Assembly (NCBI GenBank): GCA_964525395.1
Contig: CAZGGU010000020.1
Location: forward strand, 1 to 19,629
Origin: 2-01-FULL-39-10-A sp964525395
GTDB lineage: Bacteria; Patescibacteriota; Microgenomatia; Levybacterales; UBA12049
Reading direction: 5' to 3'
DNA length: 19,629 nt
Under the pieces are notes generated by a model. It was not told the origin of the DNA, made no database searches, and saw only the letters and a list, made by a program, of their open reading frames with translations. The translations under genes and the position numbers were made by a program. Below are positions 1 through 7,143 of this stretch, piece by piece. Each line of letters begins with the position of its first letter. Position 1 is the first letter of the stretch.

Positions 1-479
1 CCTACGATTATTCCGATCGCTGAGGCGATTCCACCAATAGCAAATAACTCTATTGCTGAGCGAAGCGGTTGATGATCCACAATTTTTCCTTTAAGATATC
101 CTATTACTAAAAGACCAATAAATGCTGAGGCTATCGCCATATACCTTCCTAGAGGTTGATTAAAAATAAGAGTTGGGATTATAGAAAAAGCCCCACCGAT
201 AAGATATGCGAAAAACATAATAGCAGCACCAGCCACTAAGCTATCTGTATGTTTTCCAGATTTGTCCATTTGATGAACTGCTTTTTCTGATGAGTATTGA
301 CCGGCTGCCATGCTTGTAGCTTCTACCATTACAGCGACTAAAGCAGCAAGAACGATAACAGCTTTATCTTCGATTCCAAAACTAATACCTACCACGACAC
401 CAGTAGTTGAAACGATTCCATCCTGAAGTCCAAACATAAGAGAGCGAAGATAATCTTCGTGGATATTTTTCAGTTTCAT
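1..479 (-). CDS. VIT1/CCC1-family transporter, 3' end missing
   Basis: Membrane protein of the VIT1/CCC1 family, which moves iron or manganese ions in characterised members. The start ATG is at 479-477; about 159 residues are visible and the frame is still open at the left edge, so the C-terminus lies outside the window. Visible: an N-terminal segment with HEDYLRSLMFGLQDGIVST, the family's typical first-helix signature (DG in helix 1), then a helix with VEATSMAAGQYSSEK, the usual glycine/serine-containing helix 2 end, then three more hydrophobic stretches. An AAGGAG Shine-Dalgarno (plus strand 492-497) lies 12 nt before the ATG, the only clear one in the window, so this gene probably has a real 5' leader. 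It is divergent from the unknown gene at 536. The metal specificity cannot be read from the sequence. Family assignment is firm. Confidence 0.88.
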   Translation of the reverse strand, partial: MKLKNIHEDYLRSLMFGLQDGIVSTTGVVVGISFGIEDKAVIVLAALVAVMVEATSMAAGQYSSEKAVHQMDKSGKHTDSLVAGAAIMFFAYLIGGAFSIIPTLIFNQPLGRYMAIASAFIGLLVIGYLKGKIVDHQPLRSAIELFAIGGIASAIGIIV

Positions 480-498
480 AGAACCATCATACTCCTTG

Positions 499-527
499 TT
501 GGTAATAAATAAAATATTGCGTATAAT
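499..527 (+). promoter_or_regulatory. Promoter of the gene at 536, near-leaderless
   Basis: TTGGTA (499-504), 17-nt spacer, perfect TATAAT (522-527), then only 8 nt to the ATG at 536. Expected transcription start falls about 1-2 nt before the start codon, and no Shine-Dalgarno is present. Confidence 0.6.
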
Positions 528-535
528 GTTTTGCT

Positions 536-1081
536 ATGATTGAGTTTGAAGGAAGACGAGAGACTGCATTAGAGCAAGAGGTAGCAAATTTGGCCACTCG
601 GATTGAGGCGCTTGGTGAGCTAGCTAAGGTCTCTGGCTGGAAGCATGTTATTGAAGTTTCTTCGAGATCGTGGGCTTACAATCCAGGTTCGTGGATATTA
701 GAGGGTGGCCCATCTTTAGCAATGCCATATATAGCTTTTTATCCTTTGCTTCATGTGGAATTATTCGATCTAGGTTTGAAGACTGCTGATTTTAGACTCA
801 CAATTCCAAGGGTATCAAAGTTAGATGTTCGCGGGAGCATGTATGGTGATTTTTTTATAAATAAAGCAGGAGGAATATTAAAAACCCTCAGTGTCCCTCC
901 TGAGCAGTTGAGAGATGAGGATATAGTTCTAGATTTTCCTCAATTCAATGGTTGGAAGATTATTGTTGATGAAGATGCTTTTAATAGAGAAAATGCAGGA
1001 GGAAATCTAGAAGCAGTAGGCTATGTTGTTGATAGTTTTACAAAAAAATTATTAGATTATGCCGTTTTGCATCAAATTTAA
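536..1081 (+). CDS. Hypothetical protein, 181 aa
   Basis: I do not recognise this family. The protein is soluble-looking, acidic, with no signal peptide or membrane helix. Residues 1-30 form a probable helix rich in Glu and Ala; the middle is rich in aromatic residues (SWAYNPGSWILEGG, then AFYPLLHVELFD) and looks like beta structure; the C-terminus has VDSFTKKLLDYAVL, a likely helix. The start is supported by a TATAAT-type promoter 8 nt upstream. It is divergent from the VIT1-family gene and convergent with the P-type ATPase gene, with a 14-nt gap and no visible terminator hairpin between their stops. Coding potential is good (181 codons without stop, preceded by a strong promoter), but no function can be given. 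Confidence 0.8.
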   Translation: MIEFEGRRETALEQEVANLATRIEALGELAKVSGWKHVIEVSSRSWAYNPGSWILEGGPSLAMPYIAFYPLLHVELFDLGLKTADFRLTIPRVSKLDVRGSMYGDFFINKAGGILKTLSVPPEQLRDEDIVLDFPQFNGWKIIVDEDAFNRENAGGNLEAVGYVVDSFTKKLLDYAVLHQI

Positions 1082-1095
1082 TTTTCTTGAAGCTT

Positions 1096-2892
1096 TTATT
1101 TGCTCGCTCTCAGTGCATTTAAGATAACTGCCACATCAATTCCTTCTTGAAGCACAGCCCCGACGATTGGTGGAATTAGTCCGAAAGATGCGAGGATCAT
1201 GCATATAATGGAGAGCCCAATGCCCCAAAGGATCGACTGCTTCGCTATTTTTATTGTGTTGTTTGCGTCCTGAATTGAAGTCAGAACGCTCGAAAAATTT
1301 CCATTAAGAAAAATAATATCAGCTGCTTCACTTGAAGCGGTTTGTTCTTCGTTAGAAAAAACCATTCCTACATCAGCTAGCGCTAGAGCGGGAGCATCAT
1401 TAATTCCATCTCCAACCATAGCAACTACTTTCTTTTGAGCTTTAAGATCTTCTATGCCTTTTTGTTTATCTTCAGGTTTTAAATCTGCTTTAAAATCAAT
1501 ATTAATTCCAAGTTTTTCGATGAGCTTTTTTGTTACGCTTGTTTTATCACCAGTAAAAATTATTATTCCCATTCCGCGCTGCATAAGTTTCTCAATTACA
1601 GATTTAGTATCAGATTTTATTTGATCTTCCAGTGTAAAGATTGCTAACAATTCCTTTCCCATATATAAGCCAATCTCAATATTTTCGCTTTCTAGATTTG
1701 TTACTTTTGATAAAGAATATTGTTTATTATTTATTCTTCCTTCAATTCCTTTTCCAATCACCTCATGAATTTTTTCTGCTGATAGTGGTTTAATTTTTTT
1801 ACTTGTACAGTATCCAACTATGGCTTTGGCTAAGGGGTGCAGGGAGTTTCTTTCAATCGCATGCGCAATGGAAAGGATTTCTTTTTCGTTGAATTTATCA
1901 TTTAAGATTTCAAGCTTGGATACTTCTGGTTTTCCGAGCGTAAGTGTTCCGGTTTTGTCAAAGACTAGTGTATTAACTCTTGCAAGAACTTCGATGCTAG
2001 AAAGGTTTTTGATTATCACTCTGTTTTTTGCAGATTTATTCATTCCTCCCATTAAAGCTATTGGTGTAGCAAGAATTAAGGGGCACGGAGTTGCAACGAC
2101 TAGAACTGCCAATATAGATTCAAGAGTCCTAAACTGGTAATAGGCAAAGCCTGCGATTATAAGTGTAATTACCGTAAACCACAAACTATACTTATCCGCC
2201 AATCGAACTAGAGGTGCTTTTTCTTTTTGTGCTGCTGCTACCAGATTTACGATTTTAGTATAGCTTGAATTTGCTTGATCATTTTCCACCTCAATCCTTA
2301 GAGGAGTCGAAAGATTTACGGTTCCTGAGCGAATTACGTCTCCTTTATTTTTATCTATCGGATATGCTTCACCTGTCAGCGATGATTCGTCCAGGGTGCC
2401 GGAGTTAGAAAGAAGGACACCATCGAGAGGAATTACTTCGCCTTTTCTCACTACTATAATATCTCCTTTTTTAATCTCTGATACAGGGGTCATTCTTGAG
2501 TCATTTCCAAATTCTTTCAATACGTCATGAGGCACGCGTGATGCAAGTTCTTTTAATGATTTTTTAGCAGAATTGGCTCCATAATCTTCAAGCGTTCTTC
2601 CTGTAGAGAGCATAATGGCTATTACGATTCCAACTAAATATTCTTGTGTAAAAATTGCGACTATCACAGCTAAAATTGCGATGTAGTCTAATCCGAAAGA
2701 CTTATTTTTCAGATCTTCAAATGTTTCTTTAATAAGTTCCCAGCTTCCTAGAAAAATAAGTGTTAGAGCTAGAATTACTGAAGCTTGATTGAGATGTGAT
2801 AGATATAAACCGATGTATATGAACATTCCTACTAGCACGATAAGTGGTACCAGAAAAGCACGGAGGATTAACTTAAACTTTCTTAAATTCAC
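1096..2892 (-). CDS. Heavy-metal (P1B-type) P-type ATPase
   Basis: ATP-driven metal cation pump in the cytoplasmic membrane, 598 aa. Visible in order: two N-terminal hydrophobic segments (about 10-50), two more (about 70-95), actuator-domain TGE (173-175), membrane metal-site motif TPCP (268-271), phosphorylation site DKTGT (Asp312), the P1B-specific His-Pro (352-353), TGD (447-449), hinge GDGINDAP (494-501), and two C-terminal helices. There is no N-terminal CxxC heavy-metal domain. The TPCP metal motif differs from the common CPC (Cu/Ag), CPC-A and SPC forms, so the metal is uncertain. The start is GTG at 2892: the ATG two bases upstream (2894) runs straight into TGA, and TATAAT ends 6 nt before the GTG, implying a leaderless mRNA. 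Its neighbour two genes away is a VIT1-type metal transporter, suggesting a metal-homeostasis cluster. Confidence 0.93.
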   Translation of the reverse strand: MNLRKFKLILRAFLVPLIVLVGMFIYIGLYLSHLNQASVILALTLIFLGSWELIKETFEDLKNKSFGLDYIAILAVIVAIFTQEYLVGIVIAIMLSTGRTLEDYGANSAKKSLKELASRVPHDVLKEFGNDSRMTPVSEIKKGDIIVVRKGEVIPLDGVLLSNSGTLDESSLTGEAYPIDKNKGDVIRSGTVNLSTPLRIEVENDQANSSYTKIVNLVAAAQKEKAPLVRLADKYSLWFTVITLIIAGFAYYQFRTLESILAVLVVATPCPLILATPIALMGGMNKSAKNRVIIKNLSSIEVLARVNTLVFDKTGTLTLGKPEVSKLEILNDKFNEKEILSIAHAIERNSLHPLAKAIVGYCTSKKIKPLSAEKIHEVIGKGIEGRINNKQYSLSKVTNLESENIEIGLYMGKELLAIFTLEDQIKSDTKSVIEKLMQRGMGIIIFTGDKTSVTKKLIEKLGINIDFKADLKPEDKQKGIEDLKAQKKVVAMVGDGINDAPALALADVGMVFSNEEQTASSEAADIIFLNGNFSSVLTSIQDANNTIKIAKQSILWGIGLSIICMILASFGLIPPIVGAVLQEGIDVAVILNALRASK

Positions 2893-2898
2893 ATCTAA

Positions 2899-2928
2899 AT
2901 TATAGATCTTTAATTATGAATATGTAAC
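2899..2928 (-). promoter_or_regulatory. Promoter of the P-type ATPase gene, leaderless
   Basis: On the minus strand: GTTACA (2928-2923), 18-nt spacer, perfect TATAAT (2904-2899), 6 nt, GTG start at 2892. The predicted first transcribed base is at or next to the start codon. It lies in the 49-nt gap after the uvrB stop. Confidence 0.6.
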
Positions 2929-2941
2929 CCCGTTAGCGAAA

Positions 2942-4936
2942 TTATTTTTGAAGGATCTTTATTTGGTCTCTTAGAATAGCTGCGGTTTCGAAATCTAGCT
3001 CACGTGCCGCTTCTTGCATTTGTTTTCGTAGTTCCTTTATTAATCTTTCTTTCTCATCTGGAAGTAATATTTCTTTTTCCTGAAGTTTATTTAAAAATTC
3101 AGCTGATTCCTGATCTTCTTTATCTTCTTCCACAAGCCTTGCTCTGATAGCTTTCTGAATAGTTTGAGGAGTAATGCCATGCTTTTTATTAAACTTTTCT
3201 TGAATAATTCTTCTTCTTTCGACTTCTTTAATCGCAGCTTCCATACTGCCTGTCATATTATCCGCATACATGATTACTTCTGAATCCACATTTCGTGCGG
3301 CTCTTCCCATGATCTGGATTAGGGAGGTGCGAGATCTTAAGAAACCTTCTTTATCAGCGTCGAGAATGGCCACTAAAGATACTTCTGGGAGATCTAGACC
3401 TTCGCGTAGTAAATTAATTCCCACTAAGACGTCGTAGTGACCACTTCTTAATCTGTCTAATTCATCCTGACGTTCAAGAGTCACAATATCTGAATGAAGA
3501 TATCCGACTTTAAGTCCTTTCTCCTGAAGGAAAGTTGAGAGATCTTCTGACATGCGTTTCGTTAGGGTGATCGCTAGAACTCTTTGTTTTTTCTCTACTC
3601 TTTTTTTAATCTCTTCAATTAGATCATCGATTTGTCCCTCTGTAGGTTTGACGGTAACCTTAGGATCTACTAAACCTGTCGGACGTATTAGCTGTTCTAC
3701 TATTGTTTCTCCACTGCCTTCTTTTGCTAAAGAAAGTTCATAATCATTTGGAGTAGCTGAAACGTAGAGCATTTGATTGGTGCGCTGCATAAATTCTTCG
3801 AATCTTAGCGGACGATTATCAAGTGCCGATGGGAGACGGAAGCCATAATCGATAAGCATTTCTTTTCTTGCACGGTCTCCATTAAACATTCCCCTGATTT
3901 GAGGAAGCGTCATATGAGATTCATCTACTAGACAAAGCCACTCATCAGAGCAGTGCTGCATATAATCAAGAAGTGAGTGAGGTGGCTGACCTGGTTGCCG
4001 GCCATCAAAATATCTAGAATAATTTTCTATTCCATTTACGAAGCCAAGTTCTTGAATCATTTCTAGATCATAAGTAACTTTTTGACGAATTCTTTGTGCT
4101 TCGATCATCTTTCCAGCTGCCTTAAACTTTTCTTCTTGCGCCTCCATATCTGCTTTGATTTGGCCAAAAACTTCTTTATACGTAGCCGGATCAGTCATGT
4201 AGTGTTTCGCTGGATATATTACTGTGCCATCAATCTCACCATTTGATTTTCCAGTAAGTGGGTCAAATTCTTCCAGTTTTAAAAGCTTGTTGTTGTTAAT
4301 TTCTAGTCTCAAGCCTTGATCCAAATAAGCTGGAAAGATGTCAATCGTTTCCCCTCTGACTCTGAAAGTTCCGCGTTCGAAGTTGTAGTCATTTCGCTCG
4401 TATTGGAGATCAGCGAGGCGAAGCATAATATCTTTATGACTCGTTATCATGCCTTTATTTAATTGCAGAATAAACTTGCCGTATTCTAGTGGGGAACCAA
4501 TATTATAGATACAAGAAACAGAAGCGACCACGATTACATCTTTTCTGGTGAGCAAATTGGTCGTTGCGGCTAGTCTTAAAGCATCAATTTTATCATTAGT
4601 TTCCGATTCTTTTTCAATGTATGTGTCAGTAGTTGGAATATAAGCTTCAGGTTGGTAATAGTCATAATATGAAACGAAATAAGAGACTGCATTTTCAGGA
4701 AAGAATTCTTTAAACTCTTGATAGAGCTGAGCTGCCAAAGTTTTATTATGAGAAATAATAAGAGTAGGACGCTGGAGATTTTGAATAACATTGGCCATTG
4801 TGAAAGTTTTTCCACTACCGGTAACACCAAGGAGAACTTGGTGCTGATTACCATCTTTAATACTCTTAGTCAGCTTCTTTATAGCTTCAGGCTGATCACC
4901 TGATGGTTTGAATTGAGATGAAAGTTTAAATTGCAT
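2942..4936 (-). CDS. uvrB: UvrABC excinuclease subunit B
   Basis: UvrB, the damage-verifying helicase-like subunit of nucleotide excision repair; works with UvrA and UvrC in the cytoplasm. 664 aa from the ATG at 4936, the usual length. Visible: N-terminal FKPSGDQPEAI, Walker A GVTGSGKT (37-44), the beta-hairpin region YYDYYQPEAYIP (90-101), Walker B DESH (338-341), helicase motif VI with GRAARN in the C-terminal RecA-like half, and a C-terminal UVR domain (ARELDFETAAILRDQI) that contacts UvrC. An in-frame ATG at 5086 would add 50 residues unlike any UvrB N-terminus, so I reject that extension; MQFKLSSQFKPSGDQ is the normal beginning. Divergent from lexA, which suggests SOS control. Confidence 0.97.
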   Translation of the reverse strand: MQFKLSSQFKPSGDQPEAIKKLTKSIKDGNQHQVLLGVTGSGKTFTMANVIQNLQRPTLIISHNKTLAAQLYQEFKEFFPENAVSYFVSYYDYYQPEAYIPTTDTYIEKESETNDKIDALRLAATTNLLTRKDVIVVASVSCIYNIGSPLEYGKFILQLNKGMITSHKDIMLRLADLQYERNDYNFERGTFRVRGETIDIFPAYLDQGLRLEINNNKLLKLEEFDPLTGKSNGEIDGTVIYPAKHYMTDPATYKEVFGQIKADMEAQEEKFKAAGKMIEAQRIRQKVTYDLEMIQELGFVNGIENYSRYFDGRQPGQPPHSLLDYMQHCSDEWLCLVDESHMTLPQIRGMFNGDRARKEMLIDYGFRLPSALDNRPLRFEEFMQRTNQMLYVSATPNDYELSLAKEGSGETIVEQLIRPTGLVDPKVTVKPTEGQIDDLIEEIKKRVEKKQRVLAITLTKRMSEDLSTFLQEKGLKVGYLHSDIVTLERQDELDRLRSGHYDVLVGINLLREGLDLPEVSLVAILDADKEGFLRSRTSLIQIMGRAARNVDSEVIMYADNMTGSMEAAIKEVERRRIIQEKFNKKHGITPQTIQKAIRARLVEEDKEDQESAEFLNKLQEKEILLPDEKERLIKELRKQMQEAARELDFETAAILRDQIKILQK

Positions 4937-4945
4937 AATTGCCTG

Positions 4946-4978
4946 CTCGCCAAAGCTCGTGTATTTGTAGCTGGCGAG
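4946..4978 (-). other. Stem-loop in the uvrB 5' leader
   Basis: Inverted repeat on the minus strand: CTCGCC-AGCT, an 11-nt loop, AGCT-TT-GGCGAG, giving ten base pairs with a 2-nt bulge. There is no T tract after it, so it is not an intrinsic terminator. The stem closes about 10 nt before the uvrB ATG, and the predicted transcript from the TACAAT box at 4991-4986 starts almost exactly at its base. Confidence 0.6.
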
Positions 4979-4985
4979 ACTTAAT

Positions 4986-4994
4986 ATTGTAACA
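4986..4994 (-). promoter_or_regulatory. Candidate extended -10 promoter of uvrB
   Basis: TGT-TACAAT on the minus strand (4994-4986) matches an extended -10 element; no good -35 at 16-18 nt spacing is seen. The start would be near 4979, giving a leader of about 43 nt holding the stem-loop. No E. coli-type (CTGT-N8-ACAG) LexA box is seen in 4937-5141. Confidence 0.4.
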
Positions 4995-5104
4995 CAACTT
5001 TGCAGGGGACGGGTTGCTTTTACCATGTAGAGATCCAGCAGAACCATTAGCAATATACCATCTGCTTTTTGCCAAATTGACCCCATCTGATATTATTTGT
5101 TGTC

Positions 5105-5133
5105 TTGCATTGTTCTGGTATTTTTCGCATAAT
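5105..5133 (+). promoter_or_regulatory. Promoter of lexA, near-leaderless
   Basis: TTGCAT (5105-5110), 17-nt spacer, CATAAT (5128-5133), 8 nt, ATG at 5142. An inverted repeat GCATA-N9-TATGC (5127-5145) spans the -10 box and start codon and could be an autoregulatory operator; that role is inference. Confidence 0.5.
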
Positions 5134-5141
5134 ATTCTCAT

Positions 5142-5777
5142 ATGCCCGGAGTACTTTACAGAAAAGAAAGAGAAGTTCTAGAATTCCTAGCCCAGTTCCA
5201 AAAACAATACGGCTATTCTCCCACACTCTCAGAAATTGCCAAAGCCACAGGACACAGAAGTAATTCTACAATTCACACCTTAATCAGAGGGCTTGTAGAT
5301 AAAGGATATGTCCAGAAAGTAGAAGGAAATACTAGAGTTCTTAAGATCATCGATGATAAGGCAGCACAAGGACTTATGGGTCAGCTTCCATCCATTGAAC
5401 TTCCTCTCATGGGTTTTATCGCAGCAGGAAGACCACTGGAGCCTCATACTGATCCCAATGCTACATTTCAAATTTCAGCCTCTATGATTTCAGGTAAAAA
5501 AACAGCATATGTGCTTCAGGTAAAAGGGGAGTCTATGATAGAGGACGGGATCCTAGATGGAGATTATGTAGTAATCGAAAAAACTGAAGTAGCACATAAC
5601 GGTGATATAGTCGTAGCCTTGGTAGATGATAATTTAGCTACCTTAAAGAGGTTTTACAAAGAAGGGGAGAAGGTAGTTCTTAAGCCCGCTAATTCAGCTA
5701 TGGAACCAATTTATCCCACTCAACTCAGGATTCAGGGAATCGCCGTAGGTGTAGTCCGCCGCTTCAAAGCCTACTAA
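5142..5777 (+). CDS. lexA: LexA repressor
   Basis: SOS-response repressor and self-cleaving serine protease, 211 aa. Residues 1-70 form a winged helix-turn-helix (SPTLSEIAKATGHRSNSTIH, then a wing ending TRVLKI). The C-terminal S24 peptidase half has the Ala95-Gly96 scissile bond in GFIAAGRP, catalytic Ser131 in KGESMIEDGI and general-base Lys169 in ATLKRF, so autocleavage chemistry is intact. Length and domain order match canonical LexA. It is divergent from uvrB, a classical SOS target, and has a promoter whose -10 box is 8 nt from the ATG. The recognition-helix sequence (RSNSTIHTLIRG) differs from that of E. coli, so the operator probably differs too. Downstream, 33 nt after the stop, a doubtful micro-ORF begins. 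Confidence 0.96.
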   Translation: MPGVLYRKEREVLEFLAQFQKQYGYSPTLSEIAKATGHRSNSTIHTLIRGLVDKGYVQKVEGNTRVLKIIDDKAAQGLMGQLPSIELPLMGFIAAGRPLEPHTDPNATFQISASMISGKKTAYVLQVKGESMIEDGILDGDYVVIEKTEVAHNGDIVVALVDDNLATLKRFYKEGEKVVLKPANSAMEPIYPTQLRIQGIAVGVVRRFKAY

Positions 5778-5810
5778 TTGACTTAATTTTCTTTTTGCCA
5801 GTAATTAAAC

Positions 5811-5885
5811 GTGGCCAAGAAAAAGCAATCGAAAATAAATGAAAAATTTGAGAAGGTTTACGAAACCCTGAAGTTTACAAATTAA
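5811..5885 (+). CDS. Possible 24-aa micro-ORF after lexA
   Basis: GTG-initiated frame of 24 codons, lysine-rich (MAKKKQSKINEKF...), probably helical. A TTGACT (5778-5783) directly after the lexA stop is a good -35, but only a weak TAATTA (5802-5807) could serve as -10. Its TAA overlaps the stop of the convergent gene at 5882. Too short to be sure; it may be read through from lexA or be chance. Confidence 0.22.
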   Translation: MAKKKQSKINEKFEKVYETLKFTN

Positions 5886-6352
5886 TCTAATCCGTAAAGA
5901 TCTTTAATCAATGCAGTCATAGTTCTTCTAGCTTTTAATCTGGCATCTAAGTCGCCACTTTTAAATACTTCGACCGGAGTTTTTCCATCAAGGCTTGGCT
6001 GAGGGCTTGTAAGTATGCTTGCGGTTCCCCACGGGTCCTCTGGAAACATCTTTGACAGAAAAATAATATCTGGTAGCACTTGAGGTCTTGGGCCGTTAAA
6101 TTGCCAATCAGGAATTAAAGTTTCACCATCTTCTTCGAGCTTAAAACTTAAAAGTACATCGCCATCGATTCTGCGCTGTACGCTTTCTGCGCTAATTCCA
6201 AGTTTTTGTGCTGTTTGTTCGATATTTGCAGCAGGAACTCCGCCATAATTTAATATTTTTGTTTTAATTTTTCCCTCTTCTTTTTCTTTATCTGTTTGAG
6301 GTATGGGGAAGGTATCCCACTGCCCATTATCGATTTCTGCGCCATTTCCCAT
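5882..6352 (-). CDS. Orphan HTH protein, Xre/MbcA/ParS antitoxin-like
   Basis: 156 aa. Residues 44-65 (IEQTAQKLGISAESVQRRI) look like a helix-turn-helix; then DGDVLLSFKLEEDGETLIPDWQF (64-85) follows the pattern of a short wing ending in 'P-x-W-Q-F', and the C-terminal part has DPWGTASIL (106-114) and LDGKTPVEVF (121-130), the signature of the toxin-binding domain of Xre/MbcA/ParS (DUF2384-type) antitoxins. In that family the partner is usually a RES-domain NAD-degrading toxin encoded next to it. No RES-like or other toxin gene lies on either side here: upstream on the same strand is DedA, downstream is the end of lexA. So it may be a solitary regulator, or the partner is elsewhere. The first 30 residues are polar and low-complexity. 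Family call is from pattern recognition only. Confidence 0.68.
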   Translation of the reverse strand: MGNGAEIDNGQWDTFPIPQTDKEKEEGKIKTKILNYGGVPAANIEQTAQKLGISAESVQRRIDGDVLLSFKLEEDGETLIPDWQFNGPRPQVLPDIIFLSKMFPEDPWGTASILTSPQPSLDGKTPVEVFKSGDLDARLKARRTMTALIKDLYGLD

Positions 6353-6358
6353 GCCGAG

Positions 6359-6387
6359 ATGTTAACAAATATATATTCTTGAAGCAA
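6359..6387 (-). promoter_or_regulatory. Promoter of the MbcA/ParS-like gene, leaderless
   Basis: TTGCTT (6387-6382), 17-nt spacer, TAACAT (6364-6359), 6 nt, ATG at 6352. The element fits exactly into the gap between the dedA stop and this gene. Confidence 0.45.
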
Positions 6388-6391
6388 GAGG

Positions 6392-7084
6392 CTAAGTGAG
6401 CTTTTCTTTTTTGAAGGTTTGTTTAATTTCTTTATAGTCAGTCGATGATCTTTCTCTTCTTTTCTCAATTCTGTGTTTTACAAATTCGATTATCATAGGA
6501 ATTAATGAGATGCCGATTATAGCGAAAATAGCATATTCAAAATTATTTTTGACTATTGGCTGATTTCCTAAGAAATATCCTGCAGCTGTTAGAGAAGTAA
6601 CCCAGATAAAAGCTCCAATTATGTTGTATGTTAAAAAAGTTTTATAATCCATGGATCCGATTCCAGCAACGAATGGAGCAAATGTGCGGACAACAGGAAC
6701 AAATCTTGCGATTATAATGGTTTTGGCTCCATATTTCGCATAAAACTCTCGAGTTTTCTCAAGATATTTCTTATTAAAGACTCTCGAATTCTCTTTAGCA
6801 AAAACTCTTGGTCCTATTTTATTTCCAATCCAATAATTGACTGAATCGCCAAGGATGGCTGCTGCAAGCATAACTATATATACAAGAACAACATTCAGGT
6901 GTCCACTTCCTGATAGTGCGCCTACAATAAATATTAATGAATCTCCAGGAAGGAAAGGTGTAATGACAAGCCCAGTTTCTGCGAAAATAACACCGAAGAT
7001 TACTACATACGTAAGTGGTCCAATAGCTTCAATAATTTTATCTAAATATTCTCCAAGGTGCAGAAATATATTCAGAATTTCCAT
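6392..7084 (-). CDS. DedA-family membrane protein
   Basis: Integral membrane protein of the DedA/SNARE-associated (VTT) family, 230 aa; characterised members act as lipid (undecaprenyl phosphate or phosphatidylethanolamine) flippases or support membrane homeostasis. Visible: the re-entrant signature FAETGLVITPFLPGDSLIF (about 35-53), a helix with GDSVNYWIGNKIG, the conserved ARFVPVVRTFAPFVAG block (Arg and Pro essential in the family), and two C-terminal helices followed by a charged tail. Full-length for the family. The start is fixed by a near-consensus promoter that leaves 6 nt before the ATG. It is divergent from rsmI, and the two promoters overlap in a 59-bp gap. Specific substrate cannot be assigned. 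Confidence 0.93.
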   Translation of the reverse strand: MEILNIFLHLGEYLDKIIEAIGPLTYVVIFGVIFAETGLVITPFLPGDSLIFIVGALSGSGHLNVVLVYIVMLAAAILGDSVNYWIGNKIGPRVFAKENSRVFNKKYLEKTREFYAKYGAKTIIIARFVPVVRTFAPFVAGIGSMDYKTFLTYNIIGAFIWVTSLTAAGYFLGNQPIVKNNFEYAIFAIIGISLIPMIIEFVKHRIEKRRERSSTDYKEIKQTFKKEKLT

Positions 7085-7090
7085 CTAAAA

Positions 7091-7119
7091 ATTGTATCGT
7101 AGCTATTAGCAAATGGCAA
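7091..7119 (-). promoter_or_regulatory. Promoter of dedA, leaderless
   Basis: TTGCCA (7119-7114), 17-nt spacer, TACAAT (7096-7091), 6 nt, ATG at 7084. The -35 overlaps the spacer of the divergent rsmI promoter, so the two probably interfere. Confidence 0.65.
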
Positions 7120-7136
7120 GTAGCACGTGGTAAAAT
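7106..7136 (+). promoter_or_regulatory. Promoter of rsmI, leaderless
   Basis: TAAAAT (7131-7136) lies 7 nt before the ATG at 7144; a fair -35 (TTAGCA, 7106-7111) is 19 nt upstream. No Shine-Dalgarno. Confidence 0.5.
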
Positions 7137-7143
7137 ACGCAGT

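Noticed and set aside
1820..2140. Plus-strand frame of 106 codons inside the P-type ATPase gene, and similar antisense frames in eno, ppsA, rsmI and the mutase gene
   Set aside because: All lie opposite conserved coding regions and show no domain or start signal of their own.
4937..5086. In-frame extension of uvrB by 50 residues to an upstream ATG at 5086
   Set aside because: The added residues are unlike any UvrB N-terminus; MQFKLSSQFKPSGDQPEAI at 4936 is the canonical beginning, and the extension would cross the stem-loop and promoter region.
4926..5141. 71-codon minus-strand frame overlapping the uvrB start and lexA promoter
   Set aside because: Overlaps the uvrB start in another frame, has no protein-family look, and sits in the divergent regulatory region.
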